Shown in pieces: positions 47,983-56,240 of a DNA stretch of 64,000 nucleotides; position 1 is the stretch's first letter, and each line of letters opens with the position of its first letter. The stretch is from Burkholderiales bacterium (GTDB lineage Bacteria; Pseudomonadota; Gammaproteobacteria; Burkholderiales; Burkholderiaceae_C), in the NCBI GenBank assembly GCA_016703325.1, contig JADJCH010000012.1, forward strand, positions 47,401 to 111,400. Direction: 5' to 3'. The notes under the pieces are model-generated. The model did no database searches. It had not been told where the DNA came from and saw nothing but the letters and a program-made list of their open reading frames with translations. The translations under genes and the position numbers were made by a program.

Positions 47983-48729
47983 ATGCACACCCCCCGTCAC
48001 CCCGTTGAACTGCGCCGCCGCTCCGCCTGGATCGGCAGCCTGACCCTGGTGCTGGCCACCGCCGGCATTGGTACAACCCTGGTCGGCACCCTGCCGGCAG
48101 CTCATGCGGCCGAAGCGCCGGTCGCCACCCAGTCCTCCGCCCACGCTGCCGCCCTGCCCGCCGATCCCGCCCTGCGTGCGGCCATGCAACTGTTCCAGCG
48201 CGCCGCCGACGGCGATGCCGGCGCGATCGAGCCCGCTGTGGAAGCCTGGACCCAGTTGTCCAAGGCGCAGCCTGCCGATCCGGTGGGGCTGGCCTACCTC
48301 GGCTCGGCCACTTCGATGCAGGCCACCACCACCTGGATGCCCTGGCGCAAGATCGCCCATGCGGAGAATGGCCTGGCACTGCTGGACAAGGCCCTGTCGA
48401 TGCTGTCCACCTCCACCGAGACTGCCACCGCCGGCCCCTTGCCCGCGGCGTTGGAGGTGCGCTTCACCGCCGCCAGCACCTTCCTGGCCCTGCCGTCGAT
48501 GTTCAACCGCCAGGCCCGGGGCGACAAGCTGCTGGCCGAGGTGGTGAAGCACCCGTCGCTCGGCACGGCGCCCCTGTCCTTCCGCGGCGCCGTCTGGTTG
48601 GCCGCTGGCCGCCACGCCAAGCAAGCCGGGCAGACGGCAGACGCCCGCCGCTGGCTGCAGGAAGTCGTCGCCCAGGGCGCGCCGCAGGCGGCGGCCGCCC
48701 AGGCCCTGCTTCGGGAGCTCGGCGCATGA
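47983..48729 (+). CDS. Periplasmic helical-repeat protein heading an ABC/LolA-like operon
   Basis: A 248-residue protein of unnamed family. A signal peptide (about residues 15-43, ending AAHAAEA) is followed by an Ala-rich, all-helical region with TPR-like periodicity; the most conserved-looking stretch is VGLAYLGSATSMQATTTWMPWRKIAHAENGLALLDKAL. GGAG precedes the ATG by six bases. The stop overlaps the ABC ATPase start (ATGA). I recognise this type of protein as a companion of ABC transporters with LolA-like partners, but no function is known to me. Confidence 0.75.
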   Translation: MHTPRHPVELRRRSAWIGSLTLVLATAGIGTTLVGTLPAAHAAEAPVATQSSAHAAALPADPALRAAMQLFQRAADGDAGAIEPAVEAWTQLSKAQPADPVGLAYLGSATSMQATTTWMPWRKIAHAENGLALLDKALSMLSTSTETATAGPLPAALEVRFTAASTFLALPSMFNRQARGDKLLAEVVKHPSLGTAPLSFRGAVWLAAGRHAKQAGQTADARRWLQEVVAQGAPQAAAAQALLRELGA

Positions 48730-49460
48730 CCTCCTCAGCCGCCACCGCCTCCAGCGTGCTGGAGCTGCAGGGCCTGCACAAGACCTACCGCCTGGGTGAA
48801 CACATCGTCCCGGCCTTGCAGGGCGTGGACCTGCAGCTGCGTGCGAGCGAGATGCTCGCGCTCACCGGTCCCTCCGGCAGCGGCAAGAGCACCCTGTTGA
48901 ACCTGGCCGGGCTGATCGACCGGGCCGATGCGGGGCGCATCCTCTTTTGCAGCCGCGACGTCACCCGCCTGAACGAGTCCGAAGCCACGCTGCTGCGGCG
49001 CGACGCCATCGGCTTCATCTTCCAGGGCTTCAACCTGGTGCCGGTGATGACGGTGGCCGACAACGTGGACTACCCGCTCTTTCTCACCGGCGTGCCCGCC
49101 GCCGAGCGCCGCCAGCGGGTGGAGGCCATGTTGCAGGCGGTGGGCCTGGCCGAACACGCCGCGCACCGGCCGGACGCCCTGTCCGGCGGGCAGCGCCAGC
49201 GCGTCGCGATCGCCCGGGCGCTGGTGAAACGGCCAGCCCTGGTGATCGCCGACGAGCCCACCGCCAGCCTGGATTCGCACACCGCCGAGCAGGTGCTCGA
49301 CCTGATGCGCGAGCGCTGCCATGCCGACGGTGTCGCCTTCCTGATCGCCACCCACGACCCCCGTGCCGTCGCCCGATGCGACCGCGTGCTGCACCTGCTG
49401 GACGGCAGCGTGCAGCCGCAGTCGGCCCCCATTCTTCCGACCGAAGAGGCCTTCGCATGA
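48726..49460 (+). CDS. LolD/MacB-type ABC transporter ATP-binding protein
   Basis: A 244-residue ATPase of the MacB/LolD/FtsE class. Walker A is GPSGSGKST, Q-loop FIFQGFNLVPVMTVADN, signature LSGGQRQRVAIARA, Walker B LVIADEPTASLDSHT, H-loop IATHDPR. Such ATPases drive mechanotransmission through FtsX-type permeases rather than transport through the membrane. ATGA overlaps on both sides link it to the helical-repeat protein and the permease. Confidence 0.92.
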   Translation: MTSSAATASSVLELQGLHKTYRLGEHIVPALQGVDLQLRASEMLALTGPSGSGKSTLLNLAGLIDRADAGRILFCSRDVTRLNESEATLLRRDAIGFIFQGFNLVPVMTVADNVDYPLFLTGVPAAERRQRVEAMLQAVGLAEHAAHRPDALSGGQRQRVAIARALVKRPALVIADEPTASLDSHTAEQVLDLMRERCHADGVAFLIATHDPRAVARCDRVLHLLDGSVQPQSAPILPTEEAFA

Positions 49461-50671
49461 TCCCCCGCTGGCTCCGCTTCGCCTGGCTCAACACCCTGCG
49501 CAACCGCCGCCGTTCGGCGGTCACGGTCACCATCGCAGCGCTGGGCACCGCCGCCCTGCTGCTGGCCGGCGGGTTCGCGCTGTTCACCTACGAGAGCCTG
49601 GCCCAGGCCTCCGCCCGCACCACCGGGCACCTGATCGTGGCCACGCCGGCCCAGTTCGAGAAGGATGAGGACACGCCCCTGCAGAACGGCCTGCAGGGCT
49701 ACGCCGCCCTGCGCGACCGCCTGCTGGCCGACCCGTCGGTGCGCCAGGTGCTGCCCAGGGTGGAGTTCAGCGGCCTGATCAGCAACGGCGACAAGTCGGT
49801 GGTGATGGTGGCCGTGGGCATCGCGCCGGACGAGGAGTTCGCCGTGAAGGGGCCCTTCCTCACCGTCACCGCCGGGCAGGTGCTGACCAGCGACGAACGG
49901 GGCGCGGTGATGCTGGGCGAAGGCCTGGCGCGCAGCCTGAAGGCGACCCCGGGCAGCTCCCTCACCCTGCTGGCCAGCACCACCGAAGGGGCGCTCAATG
50001 CGCTGGACGTCACCGTCAAGGGCGTCGTGTCCACCGGCATTCCGGACATCGACCGCCGCCTGGTCTACACCGACGTGACCACCGCCCAGAAGCTGGTGGT
50101 GACCGACCGGGTGTCCAGCCTGGGGCTGTTCCTGGACCGCATGGAGGCCACCGGGCCCACCCGCGAGCGCCTGCAGGCCGCCCTGCCGCAACTGAAGCTG
50201 CAGACCTGGGAGGAGCAGGCCGTCTTCTACCGCAGCGTGCGCGAGCTCTACAACCGCATCTTCGGCGCGCTGGGGCTGATCATCGCGGTGATCGTGGTGT
50301 TCGTGGTCGGCAACGCCATGGCCATGGCCATCATCGAGCGCACCCGCGAGGTGGGCACGCTGCGCGCGCTGGGCACGCTGCCCGGCCAGCTGATCGGCAG
50401 CTTCGCACTGGAGGGGTTGCTGCTCGGCGGCACCGGTGCCGTGCTGGGCGCCCTGCTGTCCCTGGGGGTGACGCTGGCACTGCTGGTCTTCCCGGTGCAG
50501 ATGCCGCCGCCGCCCGGGCGCAGCGTGGGCTACCCGCTGCAGATCACCGCCGATCCGCAGCTCTACCTGCTCACCCTGGCCGCCATGCTGGCCCTGACCA
50601 CCCTGGCCTCCGCACTGGTTGCCCGCCGCACCGTGCAGCGCCCGGTGGTGGATGCGCTGGCCCATGTCTGA
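49457..50671 (+). CDS. FtsX/MacB-type ABC transporter permease
   Basis: A 404-residue membrane protein with one N-terminal helix (about residues 22-44), a large periplasmic MacB-like domain (45-275) and three C-terminal helices in an FtsX domain (about 280-395, with IIERTREVGTLRALGTLPGQL, the conserved loop touching the ATPase). This 1+3 topology is that of LolC/LolE and MacB. The start at 49457 overlaps the ATPase stop. Since a LolA-like protein and an outer-membrane barrel follow, I infer that the complex extracts a lipid or lipoprotein from the inner membrane. Confidence 0.9.
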   Translation: MIPRWLRFAWLNTLRNRRRSAVTVTIAALGTAALLLAGGFALFTYESLAQASARTTGHLIVATPAQFEKDEDTPLQNGLQGYAALRDRLLADPSVRQVLPRVEFSGLISNGDKSVVMVAVGIAPDEEFAVKGPFLTVTAGQVLTSDERGAVMLGEGLARSLKATPGSSLTLLASTTEGALNALDVTVKGVVSTGIPDIDRRLVYTDVTTAQKLVVTDRVSSLGLFLDRMEATGPTRERLQAALPQLKLQTWEEQAVFYRSVRELYNRIFGALGLIIAVIVVFVVGNAMAMAIIERTREVGTLRALGTLPGQLIGSFALEGLLLGGTGAVLGALLSLGVTLALLVFPVQMPPPPGRSVGYPLQITADPQLYLLTLAAMLALTTLASALVARRTVQRPVVDALAHV

Positions 50672-50708
50672 CCCCACCTCTGTTCCCACCGATTCCCTGG
50701 AGCACACC

Positions 50709-51506
50709 ATGCAACCGCGCCCCCTGATATGGCTGGCCGTCGGAGTGGCCTTCAAGGCCGCCTTGATCGTTGGTTTCGTCTCCCACGGCAGCGCCCATGC
50801 GGCCGAGCCCCCCTCCGTCGCAAGCCTCCTGCAGGCCGCCGATCGCTACCGCACCGGCCAGGACAACCTGCAGGTCGAGACCCGCGTCACCGTGCAGGGA
50901 CGCGACGGGCAGACCGAGAAGGAACGCCTGTACACCGTCTTCGTCCAATCCCAGCACCGCTCGCTGGTGCTGATGAAGTCCCCCGCCGAGGCCGGCCAGA
51001 AGGTGCTGATGCTGGGCGACGACTTCTGGCTGCTGATGCCCGGCAGCCAGCGGCCGCTGCGCATCACCCCCTCCCAGAAGCTGCTCGGCGACGCATCCAC
51101 CGGGGACATCGCCACCCTCAGCTGGGCGCAGGACTACGACGGCCAGCTGCTGGGCGAAGAGAGCTGCAACGTCGAAGGCAGCAGCACTGCGCGGCCCTGC
51201 CTGCACCTCACCCTGCAGGCCAACCGCAAGGGCGTGAGCTACCAGCGCATCGAACTCTGGCTGGGCAAACAGCGCCATGAGCCGCTGCGCGCCGATCTCT
51301 ACGTGCAGTCCGACAAGCTGGCCAAGCAGGCCCGTTTTGTGTTCGACCGGCCCGCCGCCCCCACCCTGGTCAGTGAGATGCTGCTGCAGGACCAGCTGTC
51401 CACCCACAAGCTCACGCGGGTGCAGTACCTGCAGCGCCAGCCCCGTGAGGTGCCCGCGGCCTGGCTGAACCCGATGGCGCTGGTGCGCAACCCGAACCTG
51501 GAGTGA
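50709..51506 (+). CDS. LolA-like outer-membrane lipoprotein-sorting protein
   Basis: A 265-residue exported protein. A signal peptide of about 35 residues (core LIWLAVGVAFKAALIVGF, cleavage near AHAAE) precedes a domain with the pattern of the LolA-like sorting-protein family: ADRYRTGQDNLQVETRVTV, FVQSQHRSLVLMKSPAEAGQKVLMLGDDFWLLMPGS and LSWAQDYDGQLLGEE. It should form the half-barrel fold that shields acyl chains. The ATG at 50709 has GGAG six bases upstream; an ATG at 50664 inside the permease gene would add 15 residues. Two cysteines (CNVEGSSTARPC) could form a disulfide. Confidence 0.85.
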   Translation: MQPRPLIWLAVGVAFKAALIVGFVSHGSAHAAEPPSVASLLQAADRYRTGQDNLQVETRVTVQGRDGQTEKERLYTVFVQSQHRSLVLMKSPAEAGQKVLMLGDDFWLLMPGSQRPLRITPSQKLLGDASTGDIATLSWAQDYDGQLLGEESCNVEGSSTARPCLHLTLQANRKGVSYQRIELWLGKQRHEPLRADLYVQSDKLAKQARFVFDRPAAPTLVSEMLLQDQLSTHKLTRVQYLQRQPREVPAAWLNPMALVRNPNLE

Positions 51507-51511
51507 GCCGC

Positions 51512-52894
51512 ATGTTGACCTCGCAACGCCAGGCGCCGGCCCACCGGCCCTCGTCCACCCGGTGGATCGCGCTGGCCTGGGTGGCCCTTCAGGGTCTGTC
51601 ACTGCAGGGCCCCGCCCAGGCACAGAGTCCCTCCGCCGACACCCCAGCCCCGGCCCCAACGGCAGCCTCAACGGCAGCCCCAACGGCAGCGGCAGGAACT
51701 GCAGCCGCGTTCACCGCGGACCTGCGCCTGCTGCACCAGCTGCGCCGCGCCAACCGGCTGGGCCCCCTGGCCGAGGCCAACACCCTCCGACCCGGCCTGG
51801 CAGGCTCACCTGCCGATGCCGACCAGCTGGAGCTGGACCTGCGCCACCACCGCCGCGAGTGGTCGGCCGACCTGTGGCTGCAGGCAGACCACCCGCAGGG
51901 CAGCGCCACGCAGCTGCGCGGCCGCGTGAAGCAGCTGCACCGTTCCGGCGAGTTCGGCTCCACCGCCTGGAGCCTGGGCAAAAAGGTGGTGAGCTGGGAC
52001 GTGGGCCATGCCTTCCGCCCGAACGACCTGGTGCAGCAGGAACAGCGCCGCAGCCTGGTCGAGGCGCCGCTGGAGGGCCGCGGCGTCGTGCAGCTGGAAC
52101 GCTTCGGCGCCGAGGATGCGTTGAGCGTGGTCTGGGCCAACCCGGAGCACCTGCAGCGCCGCAGCGACGACCAGCGGCTGGCGGCCGAATCGGCGCTGGA
52201 CCTGCATGCCTACCGCCATGCGGGTGACCTGGACCTTCACGGGTTCGCCCGCCTGGGCCACCACACCGGCGCCAGCCTGGGCACTGCGGTGGCCTGGGTG
52301 GCCGGCGACGAGCTGGAGCTGCATGCCTCCGGGCGCTGGCTGCAACGCCACGACGGCTGGACGATCGCGGACAACGGGGCGCTGTTGGCCAGCCAGAACC
52401 CCTGGGCCCTCGCCATGCAAGGCAGCACCCGGCAATGGCTGGTCGGAATGCAATGGACCGGAGTGCAGCGCTGGAGCCTGCTGGCCGAGGCCTGGCACGA
52501 CGGCACGGCACCCAGCCGCGCCGACTGGCGCACCTGGGCCGACCGCAACCAGGCCCTGACCACCTTCGCGTCCCAGCCTGGCTTGCCAGCCGCCGCCCTG
52601 ACGGGTGCCGCCGGCAACCTGGCCTGGCAGACCACGCCGCTGGGCGGTGCAAACCTGCACCAGGACAACCTCTTCCTGCGCCTGGCCTGGCAGCCGGAAG
52701 GCTGGCTGCTGGCCCTCGACACGCTGTGGCACCCGGCCGACCACGGGCAGATGTGGACAGCTCGCGCGCAGTGGCAGGGAGATCGCTGGCGGCTGGAAGC
52801 GGCCTGGCGCAGCGTGGCCGGCCCCGGCGATGCCGTGCTGCGCCAGTTGCCCACCCGGCACAGCGCGACCCTGCTGGCAGTCCGCTCCTTTTGA
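51512..52894 (+). CDS. Predicted outer-membrane beta-barrel protein
   Basis: A 460-residue protein with a signal peptide (about residues 14-36, ending AQAQS), a Pro/Ala/Thr low-complexity spacer (about 40-65) and then a long series of amphipathic strands rich in Trp and His, ending in phenylalanine (LLAVRSF), the usual barrel-assembly signal. I do not recognise a named family; it resembles the DUF1302/alginate-export style of porins in composition only. GGAG eight bases upstream supports the ATG at 51512; a GTG at 51503 overlaps the preceding stop. It probably forms the outer-membrane end of the LolA-like pathway. Confidence 0.7.
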   Translation: MLTSQRQAPAHRPSSTRWIALAWVALQGLSLQGPAQAQSPSADTPAPAPTAASTAAPTAAAGTAAAFTADLRLLHQLRRANRLGPLAEANTLRPGLAGSPADADQLELDLRHHRREWSADLWLQADHPQGSATQLRGRVKQLHRSGEFGSTAWSLGKKVVSWDVGHAFRPNDLVQQEQRRSLVEAPLEGRGVVQLERFGAEDALSVVWANPEHLQRRSDDQRLAAESALDLHAYRHAGDLDLHGFARLGHHTGASLGTAVAWVAGDELELHASGRWLQRHDGWTIADNGALLASQNPWALAMQGSTRQWLVGMQWTGVQRWSLLAEAWHDGTAPSRADWRTWADRNQALTTFASQPGLPAAALTGAAGNLAWQTTPLGGANLHQDNLFLRLAWQPEGWLLALDTLWHPADHGQMWTARAQWQGDRWRLEAAWRSVAGPGDAVLRQLPTRHSATLLAVRSF

Positions 52895-53071
52895 GCACGC
52901 TGCGACACAGCATCAGCCACACCGCCTGACCCTGTTGCGCGCCGGCTTGGCCTGCTGCGTCCTGGCCGGTGCCTTCACGCTGCTGCCCGGACGCTGCCTG
53001 GGCGACCTGCTGTGGCACCATGCCCTGGGCCTGCTGTGAGAACCTGTGAACGACCCCACAACGCCCTGCTG

Positions 53072-54214
53072 ATGCCCAAGTTCAACGACGCCTATCGCTC
53101 CAGCTTCTGGCAGGCTGCCCGTGCCACTCAGGTCATCTCGTTGACGGTGGCCCTGGTGCTGACTGTGCTGGGCATGCCGCCACTGGTGGCGGTGGTGCAC
53201 TCGCTGGCCATCGGCAACCTGATCTCGCTGCTCACCCACCTGGGCCGCTGGAGCCTGGCGATGTGGCAGATCCGCCGCAGCGGGGAGTCCACCGCCGCAA
53301 GGGAGAACGGTTGGCCGGGCTGGGGGCCGATGGCGGGCGTGATCGTGCTGACGGTGATGATCAGCTACCCCCTGGGCAGCCTGGTCGCCCGCCTGCTGCT
53401 GGGCGGCCACGGCATGACGCACGGCCCGGACTGGCTCGCCTCCCCCACCGCGCTGCTGGGGCTGTTCGTGGTGTCGATGATTCCCGCCGTGGCCGGCACC
53501 TACTACTTCCAGTCCCGCGCCCGGCTGGCGGCCACCGAGGCCGAGCTGGCCCAGGCGGCCCGCCAGGCTGCCGAGAACCGGCTGGCCCTGCTGCAGAGCC
53601 AGCTCGAGCCGCACATGCTGTTCAACACCCTGGCCAACCTCAAGGTGCTGATCAGCCTGGATCCGGCGCGGGCGCAGGTGATGCTCGACCACCTGATCGC
53701 CTTCCTGCGCTCCACCCTGCAGGCTTCGCGCCAGATCACGCACCCGTTGTCGGCCGAGTTCGATCGGCTGGACGACTACCTGGCGCTGATGGCGGTGCGC
53801 ATGGGTGAGCGACTCACCGTGGAGCTGGACCTGCCCCCTGCCCTGGCTGGCCTGCCGGTGCCCAGCCTGCTGCTGCAGCCCCTGGTGGAGAACGCCGTCA
53901 AACACGGGCTGGAACCCCAGGTGTGCGGCGGACTGTTGAGGGTGCGGGCCCGGCAGGTGGGTCAGCGGCTGCTGCTGGAGGTGCACGACAGCGGCGCGGG
54001 CCTCCCTGCGGCGCAGGCTGCAGCCGGGCCGATTGGCACGGCCTTCGGCCTCACGCAGATTCGCGAACGGCTGGCCACCCTGCACGGCAGCGGCGCCGAC
54101 CTGAAGCTGCTGTCGCCCGCCCCCTTCGATCCCCCCCAACGCGATGCCGGCCCCGGCACCCTGGCGCTCATCGAGCTGCCCATTCCCACCGTGACTCCCA
54201 CCCTCCCCGCATGA
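53072..54214 (+). CDS. LytS-type membrane sensor histidine kinase
   Basis: A 380-residue kinase with about four N-terminal membrane helices (residues 20-155) and no large periplasmic domain, then a coiled coil (RARLAATEAELAQAARQAAENRLALLQ) and a His_kinase domain whose phosphorylated histidine is H181 in SQLEPHMLFNTLANL. The ATP-binding part has LLLQPLVENAVKHGLEP and HDSGAGLP. The architecture is that of LytS/YehU sensors. The stop overlaps the regulator start (ATGA). The region 52895-53071 upstream holds no convincing gene. I infer control of the preceding five-gene envelope operon. Confidence 0.9.
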   Translation: MPKFNDAYRSSFWQAARATQVISLTVALVLTVLGMPPLVAVVHSLAIGNLISLLTHLGRWSLAMWQIRRSGESTAARENGWPGWGPMAGVIVLTVMISYPLGSLVARLLLGGHGMTHGPDWLASPTALLGLFVVSMIPAVAGTYYFQSRARLAATEAELAQAARQAAENRLALLQSQLEPHMLFNTLANLKVLISLDPARAQVMLDHLIAFLRSTLQASRQITHPLSAEFDRLDDYLALMAVRMGERLTVELDLPPALAGLPVPSLLLQPLVENAVKHGLEPQVCGGLLRVRARQVGQRLLLEVHDSGAGLPAAQAAAGPIGTAFGLTQIRERLATLHGSGADLKLLSPAPFDPPQRDAGPGTLALIELPIPTVTPTLPA

Positions 54215-55098
54215 GCTGCGCTGCGATGTCGCCCCTGCCCCCCTCCCGACCGACCGCCTTGATTGCAGAGGATGAACCCCTTCTGGCCGCGCATCTGCGC
54301 CACGAACTGGCCAGCGCCTGGCCGGAGCTGGAGGTGTTGGCGGTCTGCGGCAACGGCCCGCTGGCGCTGGAACGTGCCCTGGCACTGAGGCCCCAGGTCT
54401 GCTTCCTGGACATCCGCATGCCGGGCATGACCGGGCTGGAGGTGGCCGAAGCCCTGGCGGAGGACTGGCCGCAGGAGCACGGCTTTCCCGCCCTGGTGTT
54501 CGTGACCGCCTACGACCAGTACGCCGTGCAGGCCTTCGACCGTCAGGCGGTGGACTACCTGCTCAAACCGGTGGATGCCACTCGGCTGCGGCGCTGCGTG
54601 CAGCGGCTTCAGCAGGGCCAGCCCCCGACTGCATCCACCAGTGCCCTCAATGCCCTCCATGAGGCAGCAGCCGCTGCATCGCCCCCGGCGGATCCGAACC
54701 TGACCCGCGCGATGGAGCAGCTGCAGGCCCTGGCCCGCCAACTTGCGCCGCCCGCTGCAGGTGCTGCGCTTGCTCGGCTGGAAGTCGTCCAGGCCCAGAT
54801 CGGCCAGACGGTGCACCTGGTCCCCGTCGATGAGGTGATCTACTTCGAGGCGGCCGACAAGTACCTGCGGGTGGTCACCGCAGACAAGGAGCACCTCATC
54901 CGACTGTCCCTGCGTGAACTGCTCCCGCAGCTCGATGCCCAGCGCTTCTGGCAGATCCACCGCGGCACCGTGGTGCAGGTGCGGGAGGTGACCAGCGCCC
55001 AGCGCGACGAAGCAGGACGGTTGCACCTTCACCTGCGCAGGCGGCCGGAGACCTTGGGCGTGAGCCGCCTGTACGCCCACCTCTTCAGGGGCATGTGA
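54211..55098 (+). CDS. LytTR-family response regulator
   Basis: A 295-residue regulator. The receiver domain (about residues 15-135) has the acidic pair in IAEDEP, the phosphorylated aspartate D67 in CFLDIRMPG, and the FVTAYDQYAVQAFDRQAVDYLLKPV segment that is typical of LytTR partners. An Ala-rich linker of about 50 residues follows, then a LytTR DNA-binding domain (about 190-295, VDEVIYFEAADKYLRVVT, RFWQIHRGTVVQVREV). Cognate partner of the kinase just upstream by ATGA overlap. Confidence 0.93.
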   Translation: MSCAAMSPLPPSRPTALIAEDEPLLAAHLRHELASAWPELEVLAVCGNGPLALERALALRPQVCFLDIRMPGMTGLEVAEALAEDWPQEHGFPALVFVTAYDQYAVQAFDRQAVDYLLKPVDATRLRRCVQRLQQGQPPTASTSALNALHEAAAAASPPADPNLTRAMEQLQALARQLAPPAAGAALARLEVVQAQIGQTVHLVPVDEVIYFEAADKYLRVVTADKEHLIRLSLRELLPQLDAQRFWQIHRGTVVQVREVTSAQRDEAGRLHLHLRRRPETLGVSRLYAHLFRGM

Positions 55099-55137
55099 CC
55101 GGCAGGGACGGGCATTGCCCGGCCCTTGGGGGTGCGT

Positions 55138-55602
55138 TCAGCTCAGGCGCCGCTCGTGCACCAGGCTCTGCAGCAGCGAGAGCTCCTCCAGCACCTCCAT
55201 CGCAAAACCGCGCCGGCCAGGTCGGTTGCTGATCAGGAGCTCGTCCAGGTAGCCCGCCACCAGCTCGGAGCGACCCCAGATGCGGGAAAACTTGTTGACG
55301 ATGTGCGGGTGCCGTCGGGCCGTGATCACCGGGCGCACCGCCACCGGCAGCGCCTTGAGCCAACGTTCGGCTTCCGGCTCCAGCCGCTGCTGACTGAACA
55401 ACGACAGACTTGCGGACGCCCCCACCGGCCCGGCTGGCCGCAAATGCGCCGCGTCCGGCTGGCCGCGGCGTTCGATCATCGGTCGGGCGGGTGCGGCAAC
55501 CTCTGCCTGCGGCATGCTCGCAGGCTTCGGCAGCTCATCAAGGCCCGCCACTTCGGTGCGAGCAAAGGCCCGTTCGAGAGTGGGGACCGGCTTGCTGTCC
55601 AT
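55138..55602 (-). CDS. Hypothetical protein
   Basis: A 154-residue protein not recognised. The ATG at 55602 has AGGAG six bases upstream, so I chose it although the frame is open to 55929. The N-terminal half is Pro/Ala-rich and looks disordered; the C-terminal half (RHPHIVNKFSRIWGRSELVAGYLDELLISNRPGRRGFAMEV in outline) is predicted helical, basic and has the look of a conserved domain, ending with EELSLLQSLVHERR. No signal peptide, membrane segment or metal motif is seen. It stands alone, convergent with the LytTR gene. Confidence 0.7.
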   Translation of the reverse strand: MDSKPVPTLERAFARTEVAGLDELPKPASMPQAEVAAPARPMIERRGQPDAAHLRPAGPVGASASLSLFSQQRLEPEAERWLKALPVAVRPVITARRHPHIVNKFSRIWGRSELVAGYLDELLISNRPGRRGFAMEVLEELSLLQSLVHERRLS

Positions 55603-56116
55603 CGCGGCTCCTGAAGTCGCAAAACTGACCGCGATTGTGCCGCGCGTTACGTCCGGTTGCACCGTGGGGTTACCGTTGTTTCCGATCGGGACTGCAAGGT
55701 TGTGGCGGAGCAACGCCAATTCCCGCACAGACGGGAGCCTTTTGTCCCCATCCAACGACGGTGAGACCTCTTGCCCCGCGCGGCCATCGCCGGAAGGGGC
55801 ATCGTCAGACTCCACACTCGCCCGGCGCAGCAAACGCCACGAACCGAGTTGCGCGTACACCGAACCGGCAGCAGCGAGAGTTCCCATCGAGAACCTCCCC
55901 CAGGGCGGGAAATGAAAGAACGGATTCATGATCGTTGGCGCATCGCTTGCAGCGGCAGTGTTTCAAAATGTTAGCTCAGGCTGCCGTGATCATTTCCACA
56001 ACCTACCCGGATCAGGGATCCGCACCGCACCCAACAACCAGGGCCGCACACCCGCCCAATGTTCTCCAACGTTCGCCTTCGCAACGGCGCCCGTCGGACT
56101 GTGAGGCGGCTCCTCC

Positions 56117-56143
56117 GGTCGCCGGGGTCGCCGGGGTCGCCGG
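56117..56143 (+). repeat. Triple nine-base repeat GGTCGCCGG
   Basis: Three exact head-to-tail copies of GGTCGCCGG, flanked by the inverted words CCTCCGG (56112-56118) and CCGGAGG (56140-56146). It covers the place where a -35 element of the glnS promoter would be expected. Confidence 0.7.
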
Positions 56144-56154
56144 AGGCGGCTGGC

Positions 56155-56160
56155 TACAAT
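56155..56160 (+). promoter_or_regulatory. Candidate -10 box of the glnS promoter
   Basis: TACAAT differs from the sigma-70 consensus at one base and stands at the start of an AT-rich patch 80 bases before the glnS start. No -35 consensus is visible 17 bases upstream, where the nine-base repeats lie. Confidence 0.45.
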
Positions 56161-56240
56161 GAAATCATCCTGTGGCCATCCCCGGCCAGCCTCACCTTGC
56201 ACCGTGTTTTCCCCTTCGACGGAAGGCACCTTCTGCCCCC

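Larger units (their letters stand above)
55603..56240. other. Gene-free region between the hypothetical gene and glnS
   Basis: A 638-base stretch without a supported gene. Open frames cross parts of it but lack ribosome sites and recognisable domains. It holds the ribosome site of the 55138-55602 gene at its left end, an AT-richer patch near 55955-56010, and at its right end a nine-base triplicate and a TACAAT -10 box for glnS. I see no RNA gene in it. Confidence 0.6.

Noticed and set aside
52895..53039. A short hydrophobic frame (LTLLRAGLACCVLAGAFTLLPGRC region) between the barrel-protein gene and the sensor kinase.
   Set aside because: No ATG or GTG start, no ribosome site and no recognised family; it may be chance coding potential in GC-rich DNA.
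55603..55929. N-terminal extension of the hypothetical gene at 55138, which stays open to 55929.
   Set aside because: The ATG at 55602 has a strong AGGAG site at the right distance, and the extension shows no conserved-looking sequence.
56117..56143. Tandem GGTCGCCGG units considered as a CRISPR fragment.
   Set aside because: Units are contiguous, nine bases long and have no spacers; no cas gene is nearby.
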